Positions 11,836 to 25,900 of a DNA stretch of 64,000 nt are shown here, piece by piece. Source of the DNA: Rotaria sordida (taxonomy: Eukaryota > Rotifera > Eurotatoria > Philodinida > Philodinidae); assembly GCA_905250125.1 (NCBI GenBank), contig CAJNOL010001195.1, forward strand, positions 1 to 64,000. Direction: 5' to 3'. The position numbers and the translations under genes were made by a program. The stretch's first letter is position 1; the number at the start of each line of letters is the position of its first letter. Under the pieces are notes generated by a model. The model saw only the letters and a program-made list of their open reading frames with translations, ran no database searches and was not told the origin of the DNA.

Positions 11836-13552
11836 TCTTGTTTTTTAGTACATTCTATTTTGATTGATCTAAAACATTATGGATACATAAAAAACAAAAA
11901 AAAAAGATTAGATCTTTCTGCATTTCAACAGTCTTTAGAACAACAAAATCTTTATTATTAACATAACTTTTACTGATAATTGTTTTTGCCTAGTTCTTAT
12001 CGAAATCGATCATAATATGATTAAAATATTAGAATTTGCTTAATTGTCTTTAAAAAAAGAAGAAAAGTTTTTTTTTTCTTCAAATTGTAAATAATATTCT
12101 CATTGCATTTGAGTATAGCTGGACATAAATTGATTTTAATTAAATAATGATATTATGCAATACGAAATATATCAAATATATGAAGTAAATGCAAGAAACT
12201 GCGATCTCTAATGTGAATGAGTCTTAAACAGATTAGAGTATAAATCGGGAGGAGCACATTGAATGTAACTCTTCTAGCTTTGAAATTCAATTTCGCATCA
12301 TCTTTCTATACTCTTGCTTTCAGTAACAAGTTTTATTCTTGGAACGGACAGATTTTCTTTATATATCAGTCTTTTGTAGACATATCTGTCACTCATTGTT
12401 GTGGTTTCATTATAGTTCATATTTTCTGTCATTGATTCGAGGTTTTAGATTTATACTTCGACAATGCATTTAGTCTAGATGCATTGAACAGTAATAAAGT
12501 TGTTATGAATCTCTATTAATTACAAAAATGGTCTTTAGTTGTAGAAAGAAAATTTTATTTTATTTTGAAAACTAAAAGACTAAAGAATTAAAAAATGTTT
12601 TATCAATAAATAGAATAGAAGTTAATACTGAAGTATTGAATTTTTAAAACGTGATATTAACATTAAATCAAAGAATTTTATTAATTATCATTCCTCTATA
12701 GCATAAACAAAAAGAAGTGAATTTGCTTTAGCTTTGTGTTTTAATATCAAGTGACTTCGTGCAATTATTTAACATACAACGGAAAAATTCTTCGTTTGCT
12801 TTGTTTTTGCTACTAGCCATATCAAATAATTTATTCGTTGGCATATAACACTAATAAGAAAGCATAAAATTCGTTGTGTCTTGTAACTTATTAGTGTTAA
12901 AGAACGAATAAATATCAAAAACACATAGTATGTTAGAAAAAACGATGGAATTTTTAAAATTCAAATGTACAGTGTTAGTTTTCAGTGAGTTAAACAAATA
13001 TCAATAATTTTCTGTTCTTAAAATGATATGTTCTATTCAATACAGAAAAAAGGAAATATATTTTTATTGAACTTTTCGCCTCTTCCATGACCTCGTATTG
13101 TCTTACTATTTGTTTTTTTATTTATGATTAATGTGATCAAATTTTTTTTCTGTACTTATTTCTCCATTTTCTTGCTTATTATACGCTTTGAACACGTAAA
13201 AAAAATATAAAAATTAGTGATTAATAAACTGGATTCGACACGATAATACAGTGCTCAAATTCAACAATAAGGCTAAAAAACAAAAAAAAAAGGATGAAGT
13301 TGAGAGTTGATCCACTGTCTTTGGTTTCTTAAGGCAATAATATAACAGTAATTTCCTGTCGGGATCCCGATATTTGTTGTGGGATCTCGCAGGATTCCGA
13401 CGGGAAATTGCCGGGATAAAAGACATGGGTATTCACGTACAACATTATTTTATCGAATCAAAATCTTCATTTCAATAAAGAAGTTGAAGAATTAGTAGAG
13501 CGTTAGTATGAGATCAATCAGTATAAAAATAATACGAAGAATGCTATTGTTA
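11836..13552. other. Intergenic AT-rich DNA with a hairpin
   Basis: No gene is seen. The only structure I can support is the inverted repeat at 12829-12913. A 70-codon frame at 13214-13426 on the minus strand has no recognisable domain. Confidence 0.4.
12829..12913. repeat. Imperfect inverted repeat (hairpin)
   Basis: The left arm begins ATTTATTCGTT and runs to AACACTAATAAG at 12868; the right arm, CTTATTAGTGTT then AACGAATAAAT, is at 12887-12913. The arms pair over roughly 23 bases with a small mismatched middle, around an 18-base loop. Probably a short MITE remnant. Confidence 0.55.
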
Positions 13553-13872
13553 GATTTTTATTAAAAATCATATTTATTTATTCATGCTTTCCGACAAGTT
13601 ACACTTGTCATTGTCAGAAATAACATTACAAGACAAAAAGAAAAGAAGAAAAACTCTCTATCTATATATACGATATATAATAAAACAACAAATAAGTTAA
13701 TTAAAATTGAAAAATTATAATTTTCTAGTAATTAACTTATTTGTTCTATTATTAAATTTTGTATATTTATATAAGAAATTTTTCTTTTTGTTCTATATAT
13801 TATTATTTCTAACAATGACAGATGTAACTTGTCAAAAGCATGAATAAATAAATATGATTTTTAATAAAAATC
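13553..13872. mobile_element. TA-flanked fold-back MITE, about 320 bases
   Basis: Both ends begin with GATTTTTATTAAAAATC (or a one-base variant) and are bordered by TA at 13551-13552 and 13873-13874. The arms remain inverted repeats for about 95 bases, including ATTTATTTATTCATGCTTT and GACAAGTTACA blocks, and the centre folds again (AACAAATAAGTTAATTA against its complement at 13729-13746). TA target duplication and absence of coding sequence fit a non-autonomous Tc1/mariner-type element. The arms differ at few positions, so it is not very old. Confidence 0.75.
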
Positions 13873-15596
13873 TAATAATATTTGTCTTATCAGTTTAATA
13901 TTTATGAATGTTCATTTCTATTGCAACAGACTGAACATATTCAAACAAATCGACTGCATTTAGTTAATATAGAAAGTAGATTGCAAAATAAATGCTCAAA
14001 TATTGCTAGCATTTATTGATATTTCAAATGAAAATAAAAAGTCTTTAGACTTAAATTGAAAGTTAAAAAGAAAAAATTAGTATAAATATTCAAAATATTT
14101 TCTCATTTCTTGCATTGCAAAAATTCTCACAGCAAAGATTATTGCTTCTGACATTGTTGGAATATTACTTGCCTGATTAATGACAAATGTTCTCAGTGCA
14201 GTTCTAAATGGCGTCAACATATGGAACTCACAGATTTCATTCAACTTCATTATAGTAATACGATACACGTAAAATGAATAATTCCTAATAGATGATAATG
14301 GCTCTTTATGAATGGTCAACTATCAGAGAAATATTTAACTACTAGTTCACCTTGTCATATACATACATTTGTCGATGCGTATATCAGAGCAAGAAAACTA
14401 AATGTAACTTCAAAGAACTTAGACTATTCCATGTACATAATGAAGCATGTTACAGATGAATCTGAATCGATAATAAAAGAATGAAATAAAGATAATAACG
14501 ATGACAAAAGTTCAATAATAACGCACCTTAGCGCATTTCAAAATCAAAATTGAAGATATTTATCATTATATTTGAAATGCATACCTGAAAACTTAACTTT
14601 AATGAAATGTTCAATTCTGATTCCTATTTTAGTCGCAAAACCAATATCGAATCTATCATCTTTTATTGACAAACTATGGAAAACTTAACGAATAAAAATT
14701 AAATACAGAATCATAGTTATTCTAATTAAACTTTCATATACGAATCGGACATGACATAAAACATCATCATAATTTAATTTGGACCTGTTAATCGAAAATA
14801 TAGATCCTACAGAGTAAGTGTTTTCTCTACCTGCACCTTGTCTGAGAAAATTTTTTTAACCCTTATCCTACCCTCTAACCTGCAGAGCAGGATAACTCTG
14901 AATGTCTCTAATCGAGAGTTTCTAAATTTAATATTAGATTCAAAGTCAAAATTGAATTTTGACTTGAGTGTTTTGCGCGGTTTGTTTCAATTTAACAAGA
15001 GTAAAAACCGTACTTCAGAATTACGCTCTTCCCCCTTTTCAATTCAGACATGTATAATTTCGAATCTAGTATTTGTCCAAACTAATCCAATGTTGTGCAT
15101 GGATATATGAAACAATAAGATTCTTCTCCAGATCGATGACATTCTCTATCACACTAATTGGTCTAATTGGCTGAACATATAAAAACACATGAGTGCTACT
15201 GACCTAGAGAAATATCCAGTTTGTTTTAGCTTGTATTATGTGATCTCCGAATGGCTCACAATATCATCGAGTGACATCTATCATTTCTTTATTTTGGCAT
15301 GTTATTATTATAGTCCAATGCAATAAAAGTGCTACAATCTTTTCCATATTGAACTCGATGCAAGCAGCGCATCGTTTCAAAAATAGACTCCTGCTGTTAT
15401 ATGTGTATGCGTCGTCTATCGTTTTTATTATTCTTCCGGGAAGCAGAAGTGTGTTAGTGCGTCTTCTTTTTCTTTTTTTATTCTCGTTCTTTCTCTTCTC
15501 ATATACAGATTGCAATCAATCTTGTGTTCTGTTCATTAGTTGCTTTCTTCTTCTGCAAATTAAAAAAATAGAAAATAAAATACACGTAAATAGCTC
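13873..15596. other. Ras upstream region
   Basis: About 1.7 kb with no supported gene. Frames at 14077-14319 (minus) and 14838-15110 (plus) lack family resemblance. The last few hundred bases before 15597 should hold the Ras promoter; I see no convincing TATA box, though CCAAT occurs near 15315. Confidence 0.4.
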
Positions 15597-16773
<1,177 letters not shown>

Positions 16774-17264
16774 AACATTATTTTAAGTCATATTTAGCAA
16801 TATTTAAAAGTCATTTTTTTGTGTTCTCTCTCTAATTCATATACAAAATGACGGGTTTTTTTTTGTTCTTTTCTTGCTTGGTATCCCTTTTGTTCTCCCT
16901 CAATGTCAGATATTTGTTGTGTGTTTCCGAGAAACAATTTTTTTTTTGGTTGTGTGTGGTGTTGTGCTTTATATCTTCGATGTTTCCTAGTCAAACAAAT
17001 ATACGTGTCTCATAGTTGTGATGCGATAACACAACTTTTTTTTCTCTCTTTTAGCTCTGCTTTGAAACGTGTTGTTTCTTCTTTTATTATTGTGTGTGCA
17101 GTAGTTTTTTTTTTTCTTTTTTGGAAATCTGAAGAATGAATTATCTTTTTTTGTTCTTTCTTTTCTATACAAAGAAATATTTCGGTTTTAATTTTCTTTT
17201 TTGTTTCAGAAAATATTTTTTTTACGTGAATGTAAATACAAGAAAAATAATATTCATTACAAAC
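16774..17264 (+). other. Ras 3' flank and TMEM230 leader
   Basis: T-rich interval with no gene. A pyrimidine tract ending TTTGTTTCAG near 17200-17209 could be a splice or trans-splice acceptor for TMEM230. Downstream of it an ATG is followed directly by a stop (ATGTAA at 17230-17235), a minimal upstream reading frame if that acceptor is used. Confidence 0.4.
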
Positions 17265-19537
17265 ATGCAGACAACAGAAACAGTTACAACATCAAATATT
17301 GAATTAAACGAAAAGAAAGATAATGGATTAGTAGTAAATAAAGAAAAAAAACGATCGGTAAGATTTAAGAAAATCGAAATTTTAAAACAAATCTTAGTTT
17401 GAATAAATCGAATTTGGATTTAATTGAACGTAATAATTTATATAATTGAGTCAATTAAATTTGTTTTTTAATATCAATTAAATCAAATCTTTATATTATA
17501 GATTTGATTGGTGCATTTTTGATGCTTTCGAAGTATGAACAATAGACATAATCAAAGATTTTTTGATAGTCATAAACGTTAATCGAATCAACAAAACAAG
17601 GGATGTCCTAGAACAAATAGATTTCTTAGTATTTTATCATTATCGCCGTCAATGTCTATTACTTCGGTTTTGAATTTGCGATTAAAATATTCTTCGTTCA
17701 ATTCTTTATAAAAACATATAAAAAATTTTAGTATCAAAAAAGAAAAAACAACAAACTAACAGTACTGAAGACTATATATATTGTCAAAGTGACAAATTTA
17801 GTACCAACATTTACTTTCAATAGTTAATTCTTTTTTCTTTCTGACAAGACATACGTTGTTTAGAAAGGTTCGTCTCAGTTTTCAAGTGCACATTTTTCTT
17901 TTTGTAAAGCAAACTGATGCATACATTTCGAACAGAACAATGCGATACTATTGAAATTTTGTTTTTATGAAACTTAACTTTCATACCAGTATGTTGTGTT
18001 GACTTGGTAAACAAATAATTTATACTCATAATAATGAAAATATTTGAACACAAAAAAAAAATAGAGTGATGCGAATAGTTTTCTTTTTATTTTTGATACA
18101 GAAATCTTTGAAATGTCTACATAAGAAAAAAAAGCCTGATTGCACGCCAATCAAGGCGTGTAAATGAAATTTGATTATATATTCAGAAAGAGCTTTTCAA
18201 GAGCTTTTGAATGGATGATTAATTTTGTTTGTATCTTGCATGTCTAACGGCTAAGAGAATAGGAAAAAAAAAGCGAGAAAATAATATTACGAAATATATT
18301 ATGTGAGTGTCATATAGTCTATGTTTGATTGTTAATTTTTATTTTTGATATGTTTTAACAAGGAAACTTTTAAGAAAAGATTTATATTAAAATAATGAAC
18401 ATTGACGGAGATATTGATAAAATACTCAAAGGTACATTTATTCTAGGATACCTATGATATTAGTTTATGCAATTAATAAAATATAATATTTACACTGTTA
18501 GAAGTATCGATATAGAAATGCAGTTGACTTCAATGTAAATCTCTCATGTTGATTAGATATACATTCGATAGTATAATAAAAATGAATGATTCTGAATGCT
18601 TTTGAGAAATGTTATATTAATACAAATTCTAAAAGTTTATGTCCTGATTTCATAACTTTGCTCGGATATGATTAGAATAAATGAATTTTCTTTTTTTTTT
18701 TTGTCAAATATTCAAGTGTTATAGAACGATAATTTATAAAAAGATAATCACGGTTGCTAATTTCTGTTAATTTACATTTTTTTTTCATACCTTCAATTTT
18801 CATGATAATTAAACTATGATTCTTTTTTTTTTAGCGTTTTCGAAGCCCGGTCAGGTAAGATGAATATAACGTTTATCGATAGTAATCCAGACAAAGCAAT
18901 AATAAATAACTTCTATCTTTATTTTGATTAGATCAGTATATTACTTTACTAGATAAAAAAGTATTTCATCAATTTTATCTGCTCATTTATAGTCATATTG
19001 ATGCTAATATTTTCCTTTTTTATGTAGCCGAAATTAGATGTATATATATGTATATTATTCTTTAGAAATTTTTTAAAGTCAAAAAATGATGATGAGAAAC
19101 CACCACCTTATTATCGACTTAATGAAGAAAATCAATATTCTGATTTACAAGTAGATTTTGATTCATTAATGTAGGACAAGAAAAACTTTTAAATCCAATT
19201 TTATTTTAGTTTCAAGAGCCAGAGGTCAAAGCACCTGTTTACGCTATTGTTTTAGCTATTGCTCTCTTTCTTATCGGTTCTGTGATGATTATATTAGGTG
19301 CGTTAATGTTAACTCGTCGCATAGAAACACAAGTTTGTATTTATCTTTTCAATACGGTAAAAAATGATTGCTTGTTTGGTTTATTTATTTTAGTATAGCG
19401 ATCGTACATGGCCATTAATACTTGTAGGAACATTGATTTTTCTACCAGGTTTTTATCATTTACGTATTGCTTATTGGGCATGGAAGGGAGATCAAAATTT
19501 CTCATTTGCTGATATACCTGATCTTGATTGGTTCTGA
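17265..19537 (+). CDS. TMEM230: TMEM230 endosomal/vesicle membrane protein
   Basis: TMEM230 is a small two-pass membrane protein of secretory and recycling vesicles. Exons: 17265-17357, 18835-18854 (20 bases), 19066-19150, 19210-19332, 19394-19537; they join in frame to 154 residues, slightly longer than the usual 120-residue human form. The first membrane segment is at about 75-97 (YAIVLAIALFLIGSVMIILG) and the second at about 112-128 (LILVGTLIFLPGF). The conserved FLPGFYHLRIAYWAWKG and the acidic end FADIPDLD match the family signature. The N-terminal Lys/Glu-rich exon is not conserved and is separated by a 1.5-kb intron. The family match is clear; the N-terminal exon is less certain. Confidence 0.9.
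17358..18834 (+). other. TMEM230 intron 1, long
   Basis: A 1477-base intron with no supported gene. One small hairpin, ACGCC-AATCAA-GGCGT, lies near 18143-18158; otherwise I see only AT-rich sequence. The 78-codon minus frame at 17817-18053 has no domain. Confidence 0.45.
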
Positions 19538-20754
19538 ACAGAAGCTTATTGATACGTTGTACATTTATTTTTTTTCTCATATTTATCTTTTTTTTTTTGA
19601 TGACAAAAAAAACATAAATATTTGTTTAATTATTCGATATTCCATGTGATTCATTGATCGATTAAGTTTCTTTTTTTTCAAATGCATTAAATCAATATGT
19701 ACTCGTATAAATTTCTTCAACGATTATTCGGAAAACATATCTTACCGAAGAAAAAAAAAGTAATTGTTCATGATAAAAATTGATTTCTCGTTTGTAAAGA
19801 ATTTCATTTACATGATGAAATTCTCGGAAGTCTGAAAATCTTCTTCGAAATATTGTCTAAAATTGAAAATTCTTTTAGAGATTTCTAGAATCTATTGTGA
19901 AATCTTTTGATTAACTATTTGATTTCGGTATACAATAGTTTAACTGAATCAATATCAATCGTTCAATCGGATCGTAAATTCGATTCTCATAAACTCAATT
20001 GTCAAATATTTTATTTGAATACATGACTTTCGAGTCCTTGAGAATTATCAATGCAATGATAACTAAGTAAATGATAAGCATACAACAGTCTATGGATTCT
20101 CAAAACAAAATAGATAATACGAATGATCTCGTAAACATTTAAAATGAAATACGATATTATAGAAAAAAAAAAATTAATAATTTTATCTTCGTAATTTATT
20201 TTATATTTTAACATACGTTATAGTAAATCTAATTGACGTTAAGTAATATGATATTGTTGTGTTTTATAAAACGTTAAAAATTAGATATTGAAATATTATC
20301 ATAAATTTCCAAGAACTTAATCGGATTTTTTCAATCTAATACCTTTTTTCATAATCTGAGAGAATTACAAAATTTTTCTCCTTTTTTTTTTGCACGATTA
20401 CCATTCGTCAATATCCACTTGAGTTTTTGAAAAAATTTGAGACATCTACAATATTTTTCACTCTGTTATTTTCCAGAATATATTGCTTAAAATTTACGAT
20501 GTCATCAGTGATGTCACAAGGACAAACGTTTTTTTTTCTTCTGCTAAATCCCATCTTCCTTCAACATACATCCAAAGCGTTACCTCTCTCCTGTTACCCT
20601 TGTCGATAAAGAAGAAAGAAAAAATGTGTGTCGGCATTCTTTTTTTTCCACCCTTCTTCCTAGGGCTGTATATAAACTAAGAGCATGATGGTGTATGATG
20701 AAACAAAACAAAAATAAAGAATAATTTTTGCTACTATTTCAGATTGCTTGAACA
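19538..20754. other. TMEM230 3' flank and promoter region of the small Cys protein
   Basis: No gene is recognised. AT-rich sequence leads to a TATA box at 20669-20676 and a T-rich acceptor at 20736-20742. Confidence 0.4.
20669..20676 (+). promoter_or_regulatory. TATA box for the small Cys-rich gene
   Basis: TATATAAA occurs 78 bases before the ATG at 20755, next to a relatively C-rich stretch (CCACCCTTCTTCCTAGGG). Between the two lies TTTCAG at 20737-20742, so the leader may contain an intron or receive a spliced leader. Confidence 0.35.
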
Positions 20755-20934
20755 ATGTGTATGAAAACGACTTGTGAAAAATGTGCCAAACCAACATGGA
20801 AAGGCTGTGGTCAACATATTGAAGAAGCATTAAAAGATGTTTCGGTTGCAGATCGATGTCAATGTCCAAGAGATTCTCAATGTCCAAGAGATTCATCAAC
20901 AAAACCTAGCGATTCAAAAGTATCAACAAAATAA
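20755..20934 (+). CDS. Small conserved Cys-rich protein, 59 residues
   Basis: A single-exon 59-residue protein. The first half, MCMKTTCEKC followed by KPTWKGCGQHIEEAL and ending RCQC, matches a small conserved protein I recall from many eukaryotes with the pattern MC-x2-TC-x2-C-x-K-x-TW-x-GCG-x-H; its function is unknown to me. The Cys pairs suggest a zinc-binding knuckle. The second half repeats a short unit (QCPRDS twice, in tandem) and ends in a Ser/Lys tail. The ATG is 12 bases after a TTTCAG acceptor. Translation from this ATG gives the whole conserved motif, so the start is secure. Confidence 0.8.
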   Translation: MCMKTTCEKCAKPTWKGCGQHIEEALKDVSVADRCQCPRDSQCPRDSSTKPSDSKVSTK

Positions 20935-22013
20935 ACTGATCAAAAATGAAGAAAAAAAACGACTTCTAAGTGTGTTCCATTCATTTGTTTTTTAATATCC
21001 GTTTTTTTTCTCTTTATGTCAATAAACAACTAGCAAAATAAATAAATATTTATTTATTAAATATTTTTACAAAAGTCAATTGTTTATTGAAAAATTATAA
21101 ATGAAAAGCTAGTAGATTTTAATGCAGATCATTCAGTACTATTCCATATTTATCAAATAGCATGATCTATGTTTTTTTTAAAATACACAAATGCAAACAT
21201 GCAGACAGAACACATTACTTATATTTTAAACTTTTTCATGTAGAAAGTTTTCAGAGAAAAATATTTGAATAAAAGATTAGATGACGAAGTATTTTAAAAT
21301 ATGCATCAATCTATAACGGTAAATTACTTTCAAATAGTTTTTAAAAGAATATATGTTAGACGTTTAAGTTCCATTGTTTATAAATGACTCCCTCATTAAA
21401 CAATTATTTTATTAGTCAAAAAAGAACAAGATTAATTTGATCTATATTCTACTTCATTATCATCAATATTAACGTAATTATTAATTGTTTCAGAGATATG
21501 TATTTTTGTGTTTGGATATTTTTCAATCATCGTTATTATTTAATAAACAAGAGTAACTTTTTTTTTTAAATACTTCAGCAGTCATCCATGAGATTGCGTA
21601 CTGTTTCAATGCTTTCTACTTTTCAAATTAATGTAACAACCATATGTCATGTCATATTTACAGACGAGAGTTCGTTAGCAGTCATAAACTATCAATTAGA
21701 CTTACGATCGTTGTTTTTTTATTTACTAATAATAGATTGAAATATAAAGAGTCATTATCTAATTAGAGCTCGATCTTAATAATTGTATCTCTATATATAT
21801 TAAAATTTTTGATTATTTTTTTAATAAAAACTCTTTCGATCTCTACTGACATCTGTGTTTCATCGGAGTATTATCACGCGGAAGAAACAGCCATACAGAG
21901 TATTACTCATACTGTTATGTTATCACAGCTGTTTTTTTCCTTTAAAACTCGAACTCTTCTTTATTCTTTTCTTTTGTCTTTTTTATTTTGTTAATATTAG
22001 CTTTTGTTTAAAA
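20935..22013. other. Intergenic region before LAMTOR1
   Basis: AT-rich, no gene seen. A T-rich acceptor (TATTAG, ending at 22000) precedes the LAMTOR1 ATG by 13 bases. Confidence 0.4.
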
Positions 22014-22773
22014 ATGGGCAATATATGTTCATGGTGTTTTAAAACTGAAAATGATTCACAATTGAATAGTAATGTTGATGATCATTCAGAGATAACTAAC
22101 TCACAACGTCTAGTATCTGCGTCAAAAGTTAATGATCGAACACCGTATGTTATTTTGTTTTGTTTTTTATTGTTTAAGACCTCTGTCTTTTTTCTTTCAA
22201 ATAGACTTTTAGGTAAATCAGGCAATCATAATAACCATTCAGTGACGACATCAGGTTTTGATAATTCACAATCAAATGGTGAAATATTACCAGCAACACA
22301 ACTTCCACCACCACCCATAATTAATGAAGGTGGAACAGAAACTAAAACAGGTATGAATAAGATGAAAATTTAGAATTTAAATTCTTTTATTTTTTATTTT
22401 TTTTTTTCGTATAAAATTTTCAGTAAATGAAACAGCTGAAAGTAAAATGGCATTTATTGTTGAACGTATGTTATCGACATTAATTGATGTTAGTAATAGT
22501 GAATCTAATATTCATCAAACAAATAGAAATACAAATGAATTAAATACAGAAAATGATTATTTAAGACAATTATTAACAAAATCATTATCATCAACAAAAA
22601 TATTAGCAATACCAGATGTTGGTTTAAATAATCTCCCATCATTACTTTCTGGACGACCAATATCATCTGATATATGTCGTTGTGTAGCACATACAGCCGG
22701 TGAATTATCAAATTTATTAATTAATGAAATAAAAATAATACATAAAGAACAACTTGTTGTCGTCTTTGAATAA
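22014..22773 (+). CDS. LAMTOR1: LAMTOR1 (p18/Pdro), Ragulator lysosomal anchor
   Basis: LAMTOR1 is the lipid-anchored scaffold that wraps the other Ragulator subunits and tethers Rag GTPases and mTORC1 to the lysosome. Exons: 22014-22144, 22205-22350, 22424-22773; 208 residues (human 161). The start MGNICSWC offers Gly2 for myristoylation and nearby Cys5 and Cys8 for palmitoylation (human uses Cys3/Cys4). The C-terminal part aligns with the family: LPSLLSGRPISSDICRCVA corresponds to the region before the last helix, and the end KEQLVVVFE matches the human EELVVQF. The extra length is a Ser/Asn-rich linker. An upstream in-frame ATG at 21855 lies before the presumed acceptor and would destroy the myristoylation signal, so I reject it. 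Confidence 0.85.
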
Positions 22774-22945
22774 GAACTGATATATATATATATATATATT
22801 ATGTATGATTGTTATTCATTTTTTTTAAATGCTGATTTTCTTTTTATTCATGTATTGATAGAATTTTAAAAAAAAACATCTACACACACACACACACATA
22901 TCTAATATTGTGATAAGTCAATTTTTTTCTCTAGATTAAACAAAT
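22774..22945 (+). other. LAMTOR1-FAF1L spacer with TA and CA microsatellites
   Basis: Only 172 bases separate the two reading frames. They contain a (TA)n run near 22779-22798, a (CA)n run near 22881-22898, and a T-rich tract ending TCTCTAG at 22928-22934, 11 bases before the next ATG. No promoter is evident. Confidence 0.5.
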
Positions 22946-25900
22946 ATGACAGATGAAAACAATATGATGAAATTAGCAGTAAGTTTTGATTTGTTATAAT
23001 ATAATAGAAATTTTAATTTCGATATTTATCAGAATAAAAACAATGAACCAGAAAAGGTGATTAGAAAAAACAAAACAAAATTTTGTTGAAATATATTTAT
23101 TTAATATCTTTTTTATTTGTTTTTAAAGATTGAATCAGATATTGAAGAGGATGATAATGATTATGCAGATGATAAAAGTAATGCTACAACTACGGATGAT
23201 GAATTCTATAATGAACTTATGAATGCACCATCCGAATGTGAAGATCATTTAAGTGCGGAAGAAAAAAAAAGGGATTGAAAAAATATGTTTATATTCGTGT
23301 TTTTTTTTTTTAATTTTATAGTTCCTAATGAATGTAAAGATGAAATAACTGCTATTGAACATTTAACATCGTGTCTTAATCGTCGATATAATTCATGTCC
23401 AGTAGTTTTTACTGGTACACTTAAAGATGCTTTAAACGAAGCTTTTAATTCGAAAGAAATTAAAGAAGTAAAAGTCTTATTTGTTATTTTATTTTTCTTT
23501 TGTATTTTATTTACTTTGTGGCTTCTAGCGACGACCACTTCTTATCTATGTGAATAATGATAAAAGTCTTTATTCAAATCTATTTTGTAAACAATTATTA
23601 TGTAATGATAAAATTATTGAATATTTATTAAATAATTATGTTCTTTGGGCATGGGATGTTACATTTCCATCAAATGGAGAAAAGTAAGAAGATATTTTCA
23701 CTTTTGTTTTTTTTTTCTTTCTTTCTTCAAAGTTTCTCGCGAGAATTAATTAAATTTTTGTTATCACTAATAATCAAGCCAGTCGGATTCTCCTTTTTTT
23801 TGGTAATAGTTGAAAAATACAACTTATTATGTCAGTCTCATATGATTTTAATGCGTCATTAACTCAATCACAAGTTTATATTTGCTTTTTATTTTTATTA
23901 CCTTTGATGATAGATATATATACTTATACAAGTATTCAGGTGTATACCTTTTTGTTAATATGTAATACAAAAAACAAACCTACTCATGAAGATACGAATT
24001 ATTTTTGTGTGATAAAAAATCATTTTATTTTTTATGTTATCATATTCATGACAAAGAGAAAACATTTGTCATTCGAAATACATAATAAATAATATCGATC
24101 AATATTCATGAAAAGAAAAAAATTCGTTAATAAAATATCATATTGAAAACTTATGTTAATTGAGTTCAAAACGTCTAATATATACTAATAAATCTAATAG
24201 CAGCATTTCGACGTGAAATTTTGTTTATAGACAAACCTACTTGTAAAACCGAATGCTTTGAAAATTTCAATTCAAAAGAATGTTTTACCTTCATGTGATA
24301 TTAAAGTCCAAAAAAACATTTATATTCTATACAAGATACGACAATTTGATGTTTTTTTTTTGAAACTTAAATATTATGTGATGATAAAACTTTTTTGAGT
24401 TGAAATTTTTAGAGCATTCTATTTACAAATGAGCTTGTACATAAACAAAATTTCAGATAAAAATATCGTTATTATATTTATTGGTATATATTATGCCATA
24501 AGGGCACTTATTGTTTCGGTGTTTTTTTAATATATCCCAGGGGTCTACTTTATTCGGAGAGTCCCGAACTCGAAAGCCATTCATCACTTGATACGATTCC
24601 CTTGTAAATAAATAGTGGCTGATGCATAAAGAATGAAACATTTTTGTTCTGTCGTTTTTTTAACAGCTTTAGAAAGTTTCTAAAAATAATTAGTTTCAGA
24701 GAAAAAAAAAGTCTTATCGAACAGTATGTCAATCACAAATCTTAATCTGTAAATAAAAATGTACTACAAGACTAATTCTATTATTCAGCAGATGTATTAA
24801 AAGAATATTCAAAAATAAATGTTAATAGAAATCTTAGTTTTTGAAAAAAAATAAAGAATTTAATGTACTTTATTTACAATATGATGCACATTGTGTACAC
24901 AGATGCAATCGATCACAAAAAAACAAAATCTTGAAAAGGATACTATAAAGTGAAGTACCAATTTTTGTATCCCATCACGTTTATTTACTTTTTTTTTCAT
25001 TTGAAGATACAATATTTTTAAGCCAAGAGGTTTCTACGATTGCAGAACTGAAAATGCTCTACCTTTTTGTTGTCTAAGAATGATATTTTCAAGAAATTTC
25101 TTAGAATTCATAGAAAGACAGAACTGAAGTGCCTTATTCTTTGTATGCCATCTGTTAGGCAATGTTTTAAATATTACTAAGGTGCGCGTAATTCAAAATT
25201 AAAAAAAAAAGTTTTTTTCACGACATGGATGAAAAGAGCACGTTAACTTGTCTAGGAAAAGTTAGTTTCCAAAATTTCTAAAAACGAATATATCATTGAA
25301 AAAAAGTGACTAGTTTTCATATATGAGTGAATATCTTTTTTTTATTCGTTCTGTAGAAGGCTTTTAAAGATTATTTCGAGATTCTTCTTTGAATAATCAT
25401 TTACGACTAAAGGCAATAATAAGAAACGAAAACAATAACTTGATCGATGAGAAACTTTTATTGAACAAGTTTTTAATAGTTCACTAGTCAGTTATATATT
25501 ACTCATAGTTTCTTCTACATTCAATGAATATAAATAAATAGATATCAAGGAAATAATCTCTTTTTTGAAGTCTGTCGGAAATAGAATTATTCGGTATGCG
25601 TCTTTTGTCAATATTTACATTTTAATCTATGACTTCTTTTACAATTAATTTTGATTTTTGTCTTATAAAACTTGAAGTATTGATTGATATCTCTTTTTAA
25701 TTTTTAAAAGGTTGAATGAAATATTTAAAACAACATTTTCACAATGGAAAATTGGATATTCTCTTGGTACATGTACAAATGAACAATATCCATTTTTAAT
25801 CGGTATTCGTCGTAGTACAAATGGTGATTATTTATTTGATCGTCTTATTGATGGTTCAAATAAGAGACCAGTTATAGATGAATTTTTTGCACATTTAATG

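Noticed and set aside
21855-22013. Longer LAMTOR1 start at an upstream in-frame ATG
   Set aside because: It precedes a T-rich acceptor ending at 22000 and would hide the MGNIC lipidation signal that the family needs.
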